DNA of 64,000 bases from HGM04593 sp045646965. GTDB taxonomy: Bacteria > Bacteroidota > Bacteroidia > Bacteroidales > Bacteroidaceae. This document shows positions 1 to 9,674 of the stretch, piece by piece (position 1 is the first letter of the stretch; every line of letters starts with the position of its first letter). A program made the translations under genes and the position numbers. The notes below the pieces were generated by a model. The model was not told the DNA's origin, did no database searches, and worked only from the letters and a program-made list of their open reading frames with translations. The stretch is taken from assembly GCA_045646965.1 (NCBI GenBank), contig JAZRLR010000006.1, positions 1 to 64,000 of the forward strand. The letters are read 5' to 3'.

Positions 1-10
1 TTATACGAAA

Positions 11-388
11 ATGGCAGATTTGAAAGCTCTTGCAGAAGAATTGGTTAACCTTACAGTAAAAGACGTTAACGAACTTGCAACAATCCTTAAAGAAGAATAT
101 GGTATCGAACCCGCTGCTGCAGCTGTTGCTGTTGCTGCTCCCGCTGCTGGTGCCGCTGGCGCTGCTGCAGAGGAGAAGACAGAGTTCGACGTAGTATTGA
201 AGAGCGTAGGTGCTAACAAGCTCGCAGTTGTTAAGGCTGTTAAAGAGGCTTGTGGCCTTGGCTTGAAAGAGGCTAAAGACCTTGTAGATGGTGCTCCCAG
301 CACATTGAAAGAGGGTATGGCAAAGGCAGAGGCTGAGTCTTTGAAGAAGACTATCGAGGAGTCTGGTGCCGAGATCGAGCTTAAGTAA
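11..388 (+). CDS. rplL: 50S ribosomal protein L7/L12
   Basis: Forms the flexible stalk of the large ribosomal subunit that recruits translation GTPases. The 125-residue length is normal for the family. It has a helical N-terminal dimerisation region (about 1-35), an Ala-rich hinge (about 37-55) and the conserved C-terminal domain with the EKTEFDVVL and KEAKDLVDGAP segments. The ATG lies only 10 bases inside the window, so its ribosome binding region and the expected upstream rplJ are outside. It is followed by an attenuator-like hairpin and then rpoB, the standard bacterial order. Family identity is certain. Confidence 0.98.
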   Translation: MADLKALAEELVNLTVKDVNELATILKEEYGIEPAAAAVAVAAPAAGAAGAAAEEKTEFDVVLKSVGANKLAVVKAVKEACGLGLKEAKDLVDGAPSTLKEGMAKAEAESLKKTIEESGAEIELK

Positions 389-401
389 GAAATCCCGCCC
401 T

Positions 402-457
402 GCACAAGGGTATCAATGGTTAAGAACCCCGCTAAAAGGGTTCTTAACCTTTTGTGC
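402..457 (+). promoter_or_regulatory. rplL-rpoB intergenic attenuator-like hairpin
   Basis: A 12-bp perfect stem (418-429 with 438-449, GGTTAAGAACCC / GGGTTCTTAACC) is followed by TTTTGTG. Short outer arms GCACAA (402-407) and TTGTGC (452-457) extend the structure. It has the shape of a Rho-independent terminator but lies between two genes expected to be co-transcribed. In E. coli a partial terminator at this place lowers rpoBC expression relative to the ribosomal genes, and the same role is inferred here. Confidence 0.75.
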
Positions 458-493
458 GTAAAATAAAAGTAAGTTCTAAAACATTCTTCCACA

Positions 494-3400
494 ATGTCTC
501 TAAAAACTGATAATCAAAGAATTAACTTTGCTTCTATAAAAGATCCTATGCCTTGCCCGGACTTTTTGGAAGTACAATTGAAATCTTTCGAAGATTTCCT
601 CCAATTGGATACTCCTCCCGAAAAAAGAGTGAATGACGGCCTTTACAAAGTATTTGCCGAAAACTTCCCTATAACCGATACGAGGAACAATTTTGTATTG
701 GAGTTTCTTGACTATTACATCGATCCTCCCCGCTACTCTATAAGCGAGTGTTTGGAGCGTGGTCTCACATATAGTGTTCCCCTTAAAGCAAAGTTGAAGC
801 TCTATTGTACCGATCCCGACCACGAGGACTTCGATACAGTTATCCAGGATGTATTCCTTGGCCCCATCCCCTATATGACCAAGCAGGGTACATTCATCAT
901 CAATGGTGCAGAGCGCGTTGTGGTATCACAGTTGCACCGTTCACCCGGTGTGTTCTTCGGTCAGAGTGTTCACGCTAACGGAACACCCTTGTATTCGGCT
1001 CGTATCATACCTTTCAAAGGTTCTTGGATTGAGTTCGCTACCGACATCAACAATGTGATGTACGCATACATCGACCGTAAGAAGAAGTTGCCCGTAACAA
1101 CACTGTTGCGTGCCATCGGTTTTGAGTCGGATAAGGATATTCTTGAGATATTCGACCTTGCCGAGGATTTCAAAGTAACAAAGACAAGCCTGAAGAAGGC
1201 TATCGGCCGCAAGATGGCCGGTCGCGTGGTGAAGACAAAGCAAGAGGACTTTGTTGATCCCGATACAGGTGAGGTTGTATCTATCGAGCGTAGCGAGGTT
1301 ATCATCGAGCGCGAGGCAATCCTTGACCAGGATCTCGTAGATCGTATCCTCGACAGCGGTGTCGAGACTATCCTTCTCCATAAGGAGAGCGAGGGTAGCG
1401 ACTCACTCGACTATTCGCTCATCTTCAACACTCTCGACAAGGATACAAGTAACTCGGAGCGTGAGGCGGTTAATTACATTTTCCGTCAGTTGCGTAACGC
1501 CGAGCCCGCCGACGACGCCAGCGCACGCGAGGTAATCAATAACCTTTTCTTCTCGGAGAAACGTTATGACCTTGGCGACGTAGGTCGTTACCGCATCAAC
1601 CGCAAGCTCGGTCTTACAACCGATATGTCGGTAAGAGTGCTTACTAAAGAGGATATTATAGAGATTATCAAATATCTCATCGGACTTGTGAACTCAAAGG
1701 CTGTAGTCGATGATATCGACCACTTGAGCAACCGTCGCGTGCGTACCGTAGGCGAGCAGCTGTCTAACCAGTTTGCAATCGGTCTTGCGCGTATGGCCCG
1801 TACAATCCGTGAGAGAATGAACGTTCGCGACAACGAGGTGTTTACACCCACCGACCTTATCAACGCAAAGACTGTGTCGGCTGTAATCAACACCTTCTTT
1901 GGTACAAATGCCTTGTCGCAGTTTATGGACCAAACCAACCCCTTGGCCGAAATCACACACAAACGCCGTCTCTCGGCTCTCGGCCCCGGCGGTCTTTCGC
2001 GTGAGCGTGCAGGTTTCGAGGTTCGAGACGTTCACTACACACACTATGGCCGTCTCTGTCCCATTGAGACTCCCGAGGGTCCCAACATTGGACTTATTTC
2101 GTCATTGTGTATTTATGCAAAGATTAACGAGCTCGGCTTTATTGTCACACCTTATAGAAAGGCCGGTGACTGCAAAGTTGATATAAATAATAATAATGTA
2201 GTTTACTACACCGCCGAGGAGGAGGAGGGCAAGATTATCGCTCAGGGTAACGCTCCCCTTGACGAGAATGGTAACTTCATACTTAAAAAGGTAAAAACCC
2301 GTCAGGATGCAGATTACCCTGTTGTAACTCCCGACCGCGTGGAGCTTATGGACGTTTCGCCCCAGCAGATTGCATCTATCGCTGCGTCGCTCATTCCCTT
2401 CCTTGAGCACGACGATGCCAACCGTGCGCTGATGGGATCGAATATGATGCGCCAGGCTGTTCCCTTGCTCACCACCGAGGCTCCTATTGTGGGTACAGGT
2501 ATTGAGCGTCAGCTTGTAGAGGACTCACGTACACAGATTGTTGCCGAGGGCGACGGTGTAATTGAGTTTGTCGATGCATCGAGAATTGTAATTAAGTACG
2601 ACCGCACCGACGAGGAGGAGTTCGTAAGCTTCGAGCCCGCTTCAAAGGAGTATATCATACCCAAGTTCCGTCGTACCAACCAGAATATGACCATCGACCT
2701 TCGTCCTATCTGCGACAAGGGCCAGAAGGTAAAAGCCGGTGATATCCTCACCGAGGGATATTCGACACAGGCCGGTGAGCTCGCTCTCGGAAAGAACCTC
2801 CTTGTAGCTTATATGCCGTGGAAGGGTTATAACTATGAGGATGCTATCGTGCTCAACGAGAGAGTAGTACGCGAGGATGTGCTCACATCGGTACACGTCG
2901 ATGAACTCTCTTTGGAGGTGCGCGAGACAAAACGTGGTATGGAGGAGTTTACATACGATATTCCCAACGTGAACGAGGACGCTACAAAAGACCTCGACAA
3001 GAACGGTATCATCCGTGTGGGAGCCTATGTAAAACCCGGTGATATCATCATCGGTAAGATCACTCCCAAGGGTGAGTCAGATCCCACTCCCGAGGAGAAA
3101 CTGTTACGTGCCATCTTTGGTGACAAGGCAGGTGATGTGAAGGATGTGTCGTTGAAGGCATCTCCCTCTTTGCAGGGTGTTGTAATCGGTCGTCGTCTTT
3201 TCCAGAAGGCCGAGAAGACACGTTCGGCAAAATTGGCGGACAAAGCCAAGTTGCCCAAGATCGACGACGAGTTTATGCAGAAGGTGGGCGCTCTCAAAGA
3301 TGTGCTCGTAAACAAGCTGCTCACACTCATCGACGGCCGTGTTTCACAGGGTGTTAAAGACTTTATGGGCACCGAGGTTATCGCCAAAGGCGCTAAATTT

Positions 3401-4312
3401 ATGAAGGGTGAGCTCGAGGCTCTCGACTACGATTCGATACAGTTGAGCAAGTGGACAGCCGATGCACACACCAACGACCTCATTCGTGCTCTCATCATAA
3501 ACTATCTGCACAAGTACAAACAGCTCGATGCAGAGGTTAAACGCGAGAAGTTTGCTCTCACCATCGGTGACGAGCTTCCCTCGGGTACAATGAAGATGGC
3601 CAAGGTTTATGTTGCGAAGAAACGTAAAATTGGTGTCGGAGATAAGATGGCCGGTCGCCACGGTAACAAGGGTATCGTGTCACGCGTGGTTCGTCAGGAG
3701 GATATGCCTTTCTTGGCCGATGGTACTCCCGTTGATATTATCCTTAACCCTCTGGGTGTGCCTTCGCGTATGAACATCGGACAGATATTCGAGACTGTAC
3801 TCGGTCGCGCAGGTAAAGAGCTCGGCGTTAAGTTTGCCACACCTATCTTCGATGGTGCGAAACTCGACGACCTTTGCACTTGGACAGACAAAGCCGGTAT
3901 CCCCCGCTTCGGTAAGACATACCTCTACGACGGTGGTACAGGTGAGCAGTTTGACCAGCCTGCGACAGTGGGTGTGAGCTATATGCTCAAGCTCGGTCAT
4001 ATGGTCGAGGACAAGATGCACGCACGTTCTATCGGTCCTTACTCACTTATCACACAGCAGCCGCTCGGTGGTAAGGCACAGTTCGGAGGCCAGCGTTTCG
4101 GAGAGATGGAGGTTTGGGCACTCGAGGCATTCGGTGCAGCACACATCCTTCAGGAGATTCTGACCATCAAGTCGGACGACGTTGCAGGCCGTTCAAAGGC
4201 ATACGAGGCTATTGTGAAGGGCGATGCAATGCCCACACCTTCACTGCCCGAGTCGTTGAACGTATTGCTCCACGAGCTTCGCGGATTAGGTTTGAGTATT
4301 TCATTTGAATAA
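494..4312 (+). CDS. rpoB: DNA-directed RNA polymerase subunit beta
   Basis: The beta subunit forms much of the RNA polymerase active-centre cleft and the rifampicin pocket. The full-length 1272-residue frame runs from an N-terminal protrusion/lobe to the C-terminal clamp segment ending GLSISFE. The rifampicin region is intact: QFMDQTNPL, THKRRLSALGPGG. Asp479, His489 and Ser494 occupy the positions of E. coli D516, H526 and S531, so no classical resistance substitution is present at these three sites. The ATG at 494 lies 105 bp after rplL, behind the attenuator hairpin. rpoC follows after 31 bp, consistent with one transcript. Confidence 0.99.
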   Translation: MSLKTDNQRINFASIKDPMPCPDFLEVQLKSFEDFLQLDTPPEKRVNDGLYKVFAENFPITDTRNNFVLEFLDYYIDPPRYSISECLERGLTYSVPLKAKLKLYCTDPDHEDFDTVIQDVFLGPIPYMTKQGTFIINGAERVVVSQLHRSPGVFFGQSVHANGTPLYSARIIPFKGSWIEFATDINNVMYAYIDRKKKLPVTTLLRAIGFESDKDILEIFDLAEDFKVTKTSLKKAIGRKMAGRVVKTKQEDFVDPDTGEVVSIERSEVIIEREAILDQDLVDRILDSGVETILLHKESEGSDSLDYSLIFNTLDKDTSNSEREAVNYIFRQLRNAEPADDASAREVINNLFFSEKRYDLGDVGRYRINRKLGLTTDMSVRVLTKEDIIEIIKYLIGLVNSKAVVDDIDHLSNRRVRTVGEQLSNQFAIGLARMARTIRERMNVRDNEVFTPTDLINAKTVSAVINTFFGTNALSQFMDQTNPLAEITHKRRLSALGPGGLSRERAGFEVRDVHYTHYGRLCPIETPEGPNIGLISSLCIYAKINELGFIVTPYRKAGDCKVDINNNNVVYYTAEEEEGKIIAQGNAPLDENGNFILKKVKTRQDADYPVVTPDRVELMDVSPQQIASIAASLIPFLEHDDANRALMGSNMMRQAVPLLTTEAPIVGTGIERQLVEDSRTQIVAEGDGVIEFVDASRIVIKYDRTDEEEFVSFEPASKEYIIPKFRRTNQNMTIDLRPICDKGQKVKAGDILTEGYSTQAGELALGKNLLVAYMPWKGYNYEDAIVLNERVVREDVLTSVHVDELSLEVRETKRGMEEFTYDIPNVNEDATKDLDKNGIIRVGAYVKPGDIIIGKITPKGESDPTPEEKLLRAIFGDKAGDVKDVSLKASPSLQGVVIGRRLFQKAEKTRSAKLADKAKLPKIDDEFMQKVGALKDVLVNKLLTLIDGRVSQGVKDFMGTEVIAKGAKFMKGELEALDYDSIQLSKWTADAHTNDLIRALIINYLHKYKQLDAEVKREKFALTIGDELPSGTMKMAKVYVAKKRKIGVGDKMAGRHGNKGIVSRVVRQEDMPFLADGTPVDIILNPLGVPSRMNIGQIFETVLGRAGKELGVKFATPIFDGAKLDDLCTWTDKAGIPRFGKTYLYDGGTGEQFDQPATVGVSYMLKLGHMVEDKMHARSIGPYSLITQQPLGGKAQFGGQRFGEMEVWALEAFGAAHILQEILTIKSDDVAGRSKAYEAIVKGDAMPTPSLPESLNVLLHELRGLGLSISFE

Positions 4313-4343
4313 TTAATTCCATCACGTTTGTCAAAATACAACT

Positions 4344-7300
4344 ATGGCTTTTAGAAAAGAATCAAAGACAAAAACAAATTTTACGAAGATTACCATCGGT
4401 CTTGCTTCACCGCAGGAGATTTTGGGTAATTCGTGCGGCGAGGTGTTGAAACCCGAGACAATCAACTATCGTACCTATAAGCCCGAGCGTGACGGATTGT
4501 TCTGCGAGCGTATCTTCGGTCCTGTAAAGGATTACGAGTGCCATTGCGGAAAATACAAACGCATCAGATATAAAGGCATCGTCTGCGACCGTTGCGGTGT
4601 AATGGTTACAGAGAAGAAAGTACGTCGTGAGCGTATGGGACACATCCAGTTGGTTGTTCCCGTGGCACACATCTGGTACTTCCGTTCTCTCCCCAACAAG
4701 ATAGGTTATCTGTTGGGCTTGCCCACCAAGATGCTCGATGCAGTTATCTACTACGAGAAATATATAGTAATACAGCCCGGTGTGATGGCACGCAAGGAGG
4801 ACGAGACACGTCAGGACGTTCCCGGCAAGGAGAACGTGCTCGACGGTGTAAACGCCTACCAGTTGCTTTCAGAGGAGGAGTATTTGAACATTATGGACAA
4901 CCTCCCCGAGGGCAACGAGTACCTCGAGGACAGCGACCCCAATAAGTTTATCGCCAAGATGGGTGCAGAGGCCATTCAGGACCTCTTGGCACGCATCGAC
5001 CTCGACTCACTCTCTTACGAGTTGCGTAACCGCGCCAACACCGATATGTCGCAGCAGCGCAAGAACGAGGCTCTCAAACGCCTTCAGGTGGTAGAGTCGT
5101 TCCGTTCTTCTATGGCGGCATCAAACGGCAATAACCGTCCCGAGTGGATGATTATGACCGTAATCCCCGTGATTCCCCCCGAATTGCGTCCTTTGGTGCC
5201 CCTCGATGGCGGCCGTTTCGCTACATCAGACCTCAACGACCTCTATCGTCGTGTAATCATCCGTAACAACCGCTTGAAGAAGCTCATCGAGATTAAGGCA
5301 CCCGAGGTTATCTTGCGTAACGAGAAGCGTATGTTGCAGGAGGCTGTCGATTCACTCTTCGACAACTCACGCAAGGCAAGCGCATTGAAGTCAGAGGCTA
5401 ACCGTCCTTTGAAATCACTCTCCGACAGTTTGAAGGGTAAGCAGGGACGTTTCCGTCAGAACCTTCTCGGTAAGCGTGTCGATTATTCAGCACGTTCGGT
5501 AATCGTCGTAGGCCCCGAGCTCAAGATGGGTGAATGCGGTATCCCCAAACTGATGGCTGCCGAGCTCTACAAACCGTTCATCATCCGTAAGCTCATTGAG
5601 CGCGGTATTGTGAAGACCGTTAAATCGGCCAAGAAGTTTGTAGACCGTCGCGACCCCAAAATCTGGGATATCCTTGAGCACGTAATGAAGGGACACCCCG
5701 TGCTCCTCAACCGTGCGCCGACACTTCACCGTCTCGGTATCCAGGCGTTCCAGCCCAAGATGATCGAGGGTAAGGCTATCCAGCTCCACCCCCTTGCTTG
5801 TACCGCGTTCAACGCCGACTTCGACGGTGACCAGATGGCCGTTCACTTGCCTTTGAGCAACGAGGCTATCTTGGAGGCACAGATGCTTATGTTGCAGTCA
5901 CACAATATCCTTAACCCCTCGAACGGTGCTCCTATCACAGTGCCCTCGCAGGATATGGTACTCGGTTTGTACTACATCACCAAGCTGCGTGAGGGTGCCA
6001 AGGGTTCGGGTATGATATTCTATGGTCCCGAGGAGGCGCTTATCGCCTACAACCAGGGCCGTGTAGATATCCACGCACCTGTTAAGGTTATGGTAGAGGA
6101 CCGCGACGAGAACGGTGACTATGTACAGGTGCTCCGTGAGACATCGGTAGGACGTGTGATAGTGAACCAGGTGGTGCCCCGCGAGATGGGATTCATAAAC
6201 ACCATCGTATCTAAAAAATCACTCCGTGATATCATCACCGAGGTTATCAAACGCGTGGGAGTTGCCCGTTCGGCAGAGTTCCTCGACGGAATCAAGAACC
6301 TCGGATACTATATGGCCTTTAAGGGCGGTCTGTCGTTCAACCTCGACGATGTTATCATCCCCGAGGAGAAGGCAGAGCTCGTTCGCAAGGGTAACGAGAA
6401 GGTCGAGGAGATTCTTGCAGAGTATAACCTCGGTCTTATCACCGACAAAGAGCGTTATAACAAGGTGGTCGATGAGTGGACACACGTAAACAGCGACCTT
6501 GCCGACGTTCTTATGAAGACTATCTCGACCGACGACCAGGGCTTCAACTCGGTATATATGATGCTCGATTCAGGTGCCCGTGGTTCTAAAGACCAGATTC
6601 GTCAGCTCTCGGGTATGCGTGGTCTTATGGCCAAGCCCCAGAAAGCCGGTTCAGAGGGTGCACAGATTATCGAGAACCCCATTCTTTCGAACTTTAAGGA
6701 GGGACTTTCGGTGCTTGAGTACTTTATCTCGTCTCACGGTGCCCGTAAGGGTCTTGCCGATACCGCGTTGAAGACAGCCGACGCCGGATACCTCACACGT
6801 CGTCTTGTGGACGTTTCACACGACGTAATTATCAACGAGGAGGATTGCGGCACATTGCGCGGACTTGTATGTACAGCACTCAAGAACGGCGACGAGACAA
6901 TTGCAAAGCTCAGCGAGCGTATCCTTGGCCGTGTATCGGTACACGATGTGGTAGATCCCACAACAGGCAAGGTGCTTGTAGCTGCAGGCGAGCTCATCAC
7001 AGAGGCTATTGCCGATGAGATTGAGAAGTCTCCCATCGAGAGCGTTGAGATACGTTCGGTACTCACCTGTGAGTCTAAACAGGGTGTTTGTGCAAAATGT
7101 TACGGACGCAACCTTGCTACCAGCCGTATGGTTGAGAAGGGTGAGGCTGTGGGTGTTATCGCGGCACAGTCTATCGGTGAGCCCGGTACACAGCTTACAC
7201 TTCGTACCTTCCACGCCGGAGGTACCGCGGGTAACGTTGCAGCCGATGCCACAATCAAGGCAAAGCACGCTTCGCGCTTGAGCTTCGAGGAGTTGCGTAC

Positions 7301-8693
7301 AGTTGATACCATCGACACCGACGGTTCTCCCGTGAAGATTGTAGTGAGCCGCTTGAGTGAGGTACGTTTCGTGGATATAAACACAGGTATCGTTCTCTCT
7401 TCTCACAACATACCTTACGGTTCAAAACTCTTTGCCGCAGAGGGCGATGTAGTGGAGCCCGGCAAGGTCATCGCAATGTGGGACCCCTTCAACGCAGTTA
7501 TCGTTACCGAGGTTGCGGGTAAGGTAGAGTTCGAGTCGGTTATCGACAACGTAACCTACAAGGTAGAGACCGACGAGAGTACAGGCTTGCACGAGATTGT
7601 GATTATCGAGTCTAAAGACAAGACCAAGATACCTACCGTGCGCATCAACGATGAGAACGGAGTTACCTTGCACACATACAACCTCCCCGTGGGCGGTCAC
7701 GTCGTTATCGACGACAAACAGATGCTCAAGGCCGGAGATGTGCTTGTGAAGATTCCTCGTGTATTTGGTGGTGCAGGCGATATCACCGGTGGTCTTCCCC
7801 GTGTAACCGAGCTGTTTGAGGCTCGTAACCCCTCTAACCCCGCAGTTGTATCAGAAATCGACGGAGAGGTTTCTATGGGTAAGGTAAAACGTGGTAACCG
7901 CGAGATTATCGTAACATCAAAGGTGGGCGATGTCAAGAAATATCTTGTTGCGCTTTCTAAACAGATTCTTGTACAGGACGGCGACTATGTACGTGCCGGT
8001 ACTCCTCTGTCAGACGGTGCCATCACTCCTTCTGATATCCTTGCAATCAAGGGTTCCACAGCCGTTCAGGAGTATATCGTGAACGAGGCACAGGATGTGT
8101 ACCGCTCACAGGGTGTGAAGATTAACGACAAGCACTTCGAGATTATCGTACGTCAGATGATGCGTAAGGTGCAAATCAACGAGCCCGGCGATACACGCTT
8201 CCTCGAGCTTCAGATTGTGGATAAGTTGCAGTTCCAGGAGGAGAACGACCGCATCTGGGGTAAGAAAGTGGTTGTCGATGCAGGTGACTCTGAAAACCTC
8301 AAGCCCGGTCAGATTATCACAGCCCGCAAGTTGCGCGACGAGAACAGTATGCTCAAACGCCGCGACCTCAAGCCCATTATCTCACGCGATGCACAGCCCG
8401 CTACATCTACACAGATTCTGCAGGGTATCACACGTGCCGCATTGCAGACACAGAGCTTTATGTCGGCTGCATCGTTCCAGGAGACTACAAAGGTGCTCAA
8501 CGAGGCTGCAATCAATATGAAGAGCGACTACCTCTTGGGTATGAAGGAGAACGTAATTTGCGGTCACCTCATTCCCGCCGGTACAGGACAGCGCGAGTTC
8601 AGCCGCATCATCGTAGGTTCAAAAGACGACTACGAGCGCATACAGGCAAACAAAAGAACAGTGCTCGATTTCTCCGATTCGGCAGACGAGTAA
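4344..8693 (+). CDS. rpoC: DNA-directed RNA polymerase subunit beta'
   Basis: The beta' subunit carries the catalytic Mg2+ site. The 1449-residue length is typical of Bacteroidota. Visible signatures are the N-terminal zinc-ribbon cysteines (CHCGKYKRIRYKGIVCDRCG), the absolutely conserved NADFDGDQM loop with Asp492, Asp494 and Asp496, and the second zinc site with cysteines in CESKQGVCAKCYGRN, followed by the trigger-loop region (GEPGTQLTLRTFHAGG). It ends just before a strong terminator, so it closes the rplL-rpoBC unit. Confidence 0.99.
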   Translation: MAFRKESKTKTNFTKITIGLASPQEILGNSCGEVLKPETINYRTYKPERDGLFCERIFGPVKDYECHCGKYKRIRYKGIVCDRCGVMVTEKKVRRERMGHIQLVVPVAHIWYFRSLPNKIGYLLGLPTKMLDAVIYYEKYIVIQPGVMARKEDETRQDVPGKENVLDGVNAYQLLSEEEYLNIMDNLPEGNEYLEDSDPNKFIAKMGAEAIQDLLARIDLDSLSYELRNRANTDMSQQRKNEALKRLQVVESFRSSMAASNGNNRPEWMIMTVIPVIPPELRPLVPLDGGRFATSDLNDLYRRVIIRNNRLKKLIEIKAPEVILRNEKRMLQEAVDSLFDNSRKASALKSEANRPLKSLSDSLKGKQGRFRQNLLGKRVDYSARSVIVVGPELKMGECGIPKLMAAELYKPFIIRKLIERGIVKTVKSAKKFVDRRDPKIWDILEHVMKGHPVLLNRAPTLHRLGIQAFQPKMIEGKAIQLHPLACTAFNADFDGDQMAVHLPLSNEAILEAQMLMLQSHNILNPSNGAPITVPSQDMVLGLYYITKLREGAKGSGMIFYGPEEALIAYNQGRVDIHAPVKVMVEDRDENGDYVQVLRETSVGRVIVNQVVPREMGFINTIVSKKSLRDIITEVIKRVGVARSAEFLDGIKNLGYYMAFKGGLSFNLDDVIIPEEKAELVRKGNEKVEEILAEYNLGLITDKERYNKVVDEWTHVNSDLADVLMKTISTDDQGFNSVYMMLDSGARGSKDQIRQLSGMRGLMAKPQKAGSEGAQIIENPILSNFKEGLSVLEYFISSHGARKGLADTALKTADAGYLTRRLVDVSHDVIINEEDCGTLRGLVCTALKNGDETIAKLSERILGRVSVHDVVDPTTGKVLVAAGELITEAIADEIEKSPIESVEIRSVLTCESKQGVCAKCYGRNLATSRMVEKGEAVGVIAAQSIGEPGTQLTLRTFHAGGTAGNVAADATIKAKHASRLSFEELRTVDTIDTDGSPVKIVVSRLSEVRFVDINTGIVLSSHNIPYGSKLFAAEGDVVEPGKVIAMWDPFNAVIVTEVAGKVEFESVIDNVTYKVETDESTGLHEIVIIESKDKTKIPTVRINDENGVTLHTYNLPVGGHVVIDDKQMLKAGDVLVKIPRVFGGAGDITGGLPRVTELFEARNPSNPAVVSEIDGEVSMGKVKRGNREIIVTSKVGDVKKYLVALSKQILVQDGDYVRAGTPLSDGAITPSDILAIKGSTAVQEYIVNEAQDVYRSQGVKINDKHFEIIVRQMMRKVQINEPGDTRFLELQIVDKLQFQEENDRIWGKKVVVDAGDSENLKPGQIITARKLRDENSMLKRRDLKPIISRDAQPATSTQILQGITRAALQTQSFMSAASFQETTKVLNEAAINMKSDYLLGMKENVICGHLIPAGTGQREFSRIIVGSKDDYERIQANKRTVLDFSDSADE

Positions 8694-8714
8694 AAATAAA
8701 TAGATAGAAAAGCA

Positions 8715-8747
8715 GGGTGGTGCCATAAAGCACCACCCTATTTTTTT
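8715..8747 (+). terminator. Rho-independent terminator after rpoC
   Basis: Nine-base perfect stem GGGTGGTGC / GCACCACCC (8715-8723 with 8730-8738), six-base loop, then TATTTTTTT. It closes the RNA polymerase operon. Confidence 0.92.
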
Positions 8748-8782
8748 CTATCTACGCACGCGATATAAGTATTATATTTTTT

Positions 8783-8813
8783 TTTGATTTGTAAAAAATA
8801 TAATCTAAATTTG
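8783..8813 (+). promoter_or_regulatory. Bacteroides-type promoter for glsA
   Basis: -33 element TTTG (8783-8786), 19-base spacer, -7 element TAAATTTG (8806-8813), matching the TTTG / TAnnTTTG pattern known for the Bacteroides major sigma factor. The predicted start is about 25 bases before the glsA ATG. Confidence 0.7.
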
Positions 8814-8844
8814 CAATATAATCGTAAAATAGCATAATAGGGCG

Positions 8845-9657
8845 ATGAGCGAAATGTTGCAGATTGATATAGATGCCATCTTGGCTGCAAAAGCCGGCAA
8901 AAAGGCGCGTTATGTACCGCGTTTCCTTGTCTCGTATCTCAAAAAGATAGTTCATCAGGACGAGATGAACGAGTTTCTGCGTGCTCACGGCGACAAGCGC
9001 GACCTTGCCTTCATAGGCGAGTTTATGAAATACTTCAATAACTCGTTCGACGTGCAAGGGCTCGAGAATCTCCCCTCGGAGGGGCGTTACACCTTTGTGA
9101 GCAATCACCCCCTGGGTGCGCAGGACGGTCTCGGCCTCGCCTATATCCTCGGCAGCAAGTACGAGGGCAAGATAAAACTCCTTGTGAACGACCTGCTTAT
9201 GAATATCCCCAATATAGCTTCGTTTTGGGTGCCCATAAACAAAACGGGCAAGCAGGCACGTAATTTCCCGCAGCAGGTGAACGCCGCTTTCGAGAGCGAC
9301 AATAATATCGTAATGTTTCCCGCAGGAATATGCTCGCGTCGCACCAATGGCGTCATACGCGACCTTGAGTGGAAAAAGACCTTTATCACAAAGAGTGTGC
9401 AGACACAGCGCGACATCATCCCCATACACTTTGAGGGGCAGAACTCCGACTTTTTCTATCGCTTGGCTAATATAAACAAAATGCTCGGGCTCAAATTCAA
9501 TATCGCGATGCTCTACTTGAGCGACGAGATGTTCAAGAACAAAAATAAAACATTTAAAGTAACAATAGGCAAGCCAATTCCCTGGCAAACATTCGACAAG
9601 AGCCGCAAGCCTGTCGAGTGGGCGCAGTATGTGAAAGAGTTGGTGTACCAATTGTAA
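8845..9657 (+). CDS. glsA: Lysophospholipid-acyltransferase-like protein, probable glycine-lipid O-acyltransferase
   Basis: Shows the acyltransferase block SNHPLGAQDG and the later block FPAGICSRR, which are the hemolysin/OlsA-like variants of the plsC HX4D and FPEGTR motifs. At 270 residues it is the size of that family. In Bacteroides, GlsA adds the O-linked second acyl chain to an N-acylated glycine, making glycine lipids of the membrane. The next gene encodes the matching N-acyltransferase, which supports this pairing. It has its own promoter downstream of the rpoC terminator. The alternative reading, an ornithine-lipid OlsA-type enzyme, uses the same chemistry on a different amino acid; the substrate is inferred from phylum knowledge. 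Confidence 0.82.
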   Translation: MSEMLQIDIDAILAAKAGKKARYVPRFLVSYLKKIVHQDEMNEFLRAHGDKRDLAFIGEFMKYFNNSFDVQGLENLPSEGRYTFVSNHPLGAQDGLGLAYILGSKYEGKIKLLVNDLLMNIPNIASFWVPINKTGKQARNFPQQVNAAFESDNNIVMFPAGICSRRTNGVIRDLEWKKTFITKSVQTQRDIIPIHFEGQNSDFFYRLANINKMLGLKFNIAMLYLSDEMFKNKNKTFKVTIGKPIPWQTFDKSRKPVEWAQYVKELVYQL

Positions 9658-9674
9658 TCTACGACATAAAATAT

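Noticed and set aside
8752..9651. Open frame of 299 codons on the minus strand opposite glsA
   Set aside because: glsA on the plus strand has family motifs, a promoter and a co-directional partner; the antisense product shows no domain.
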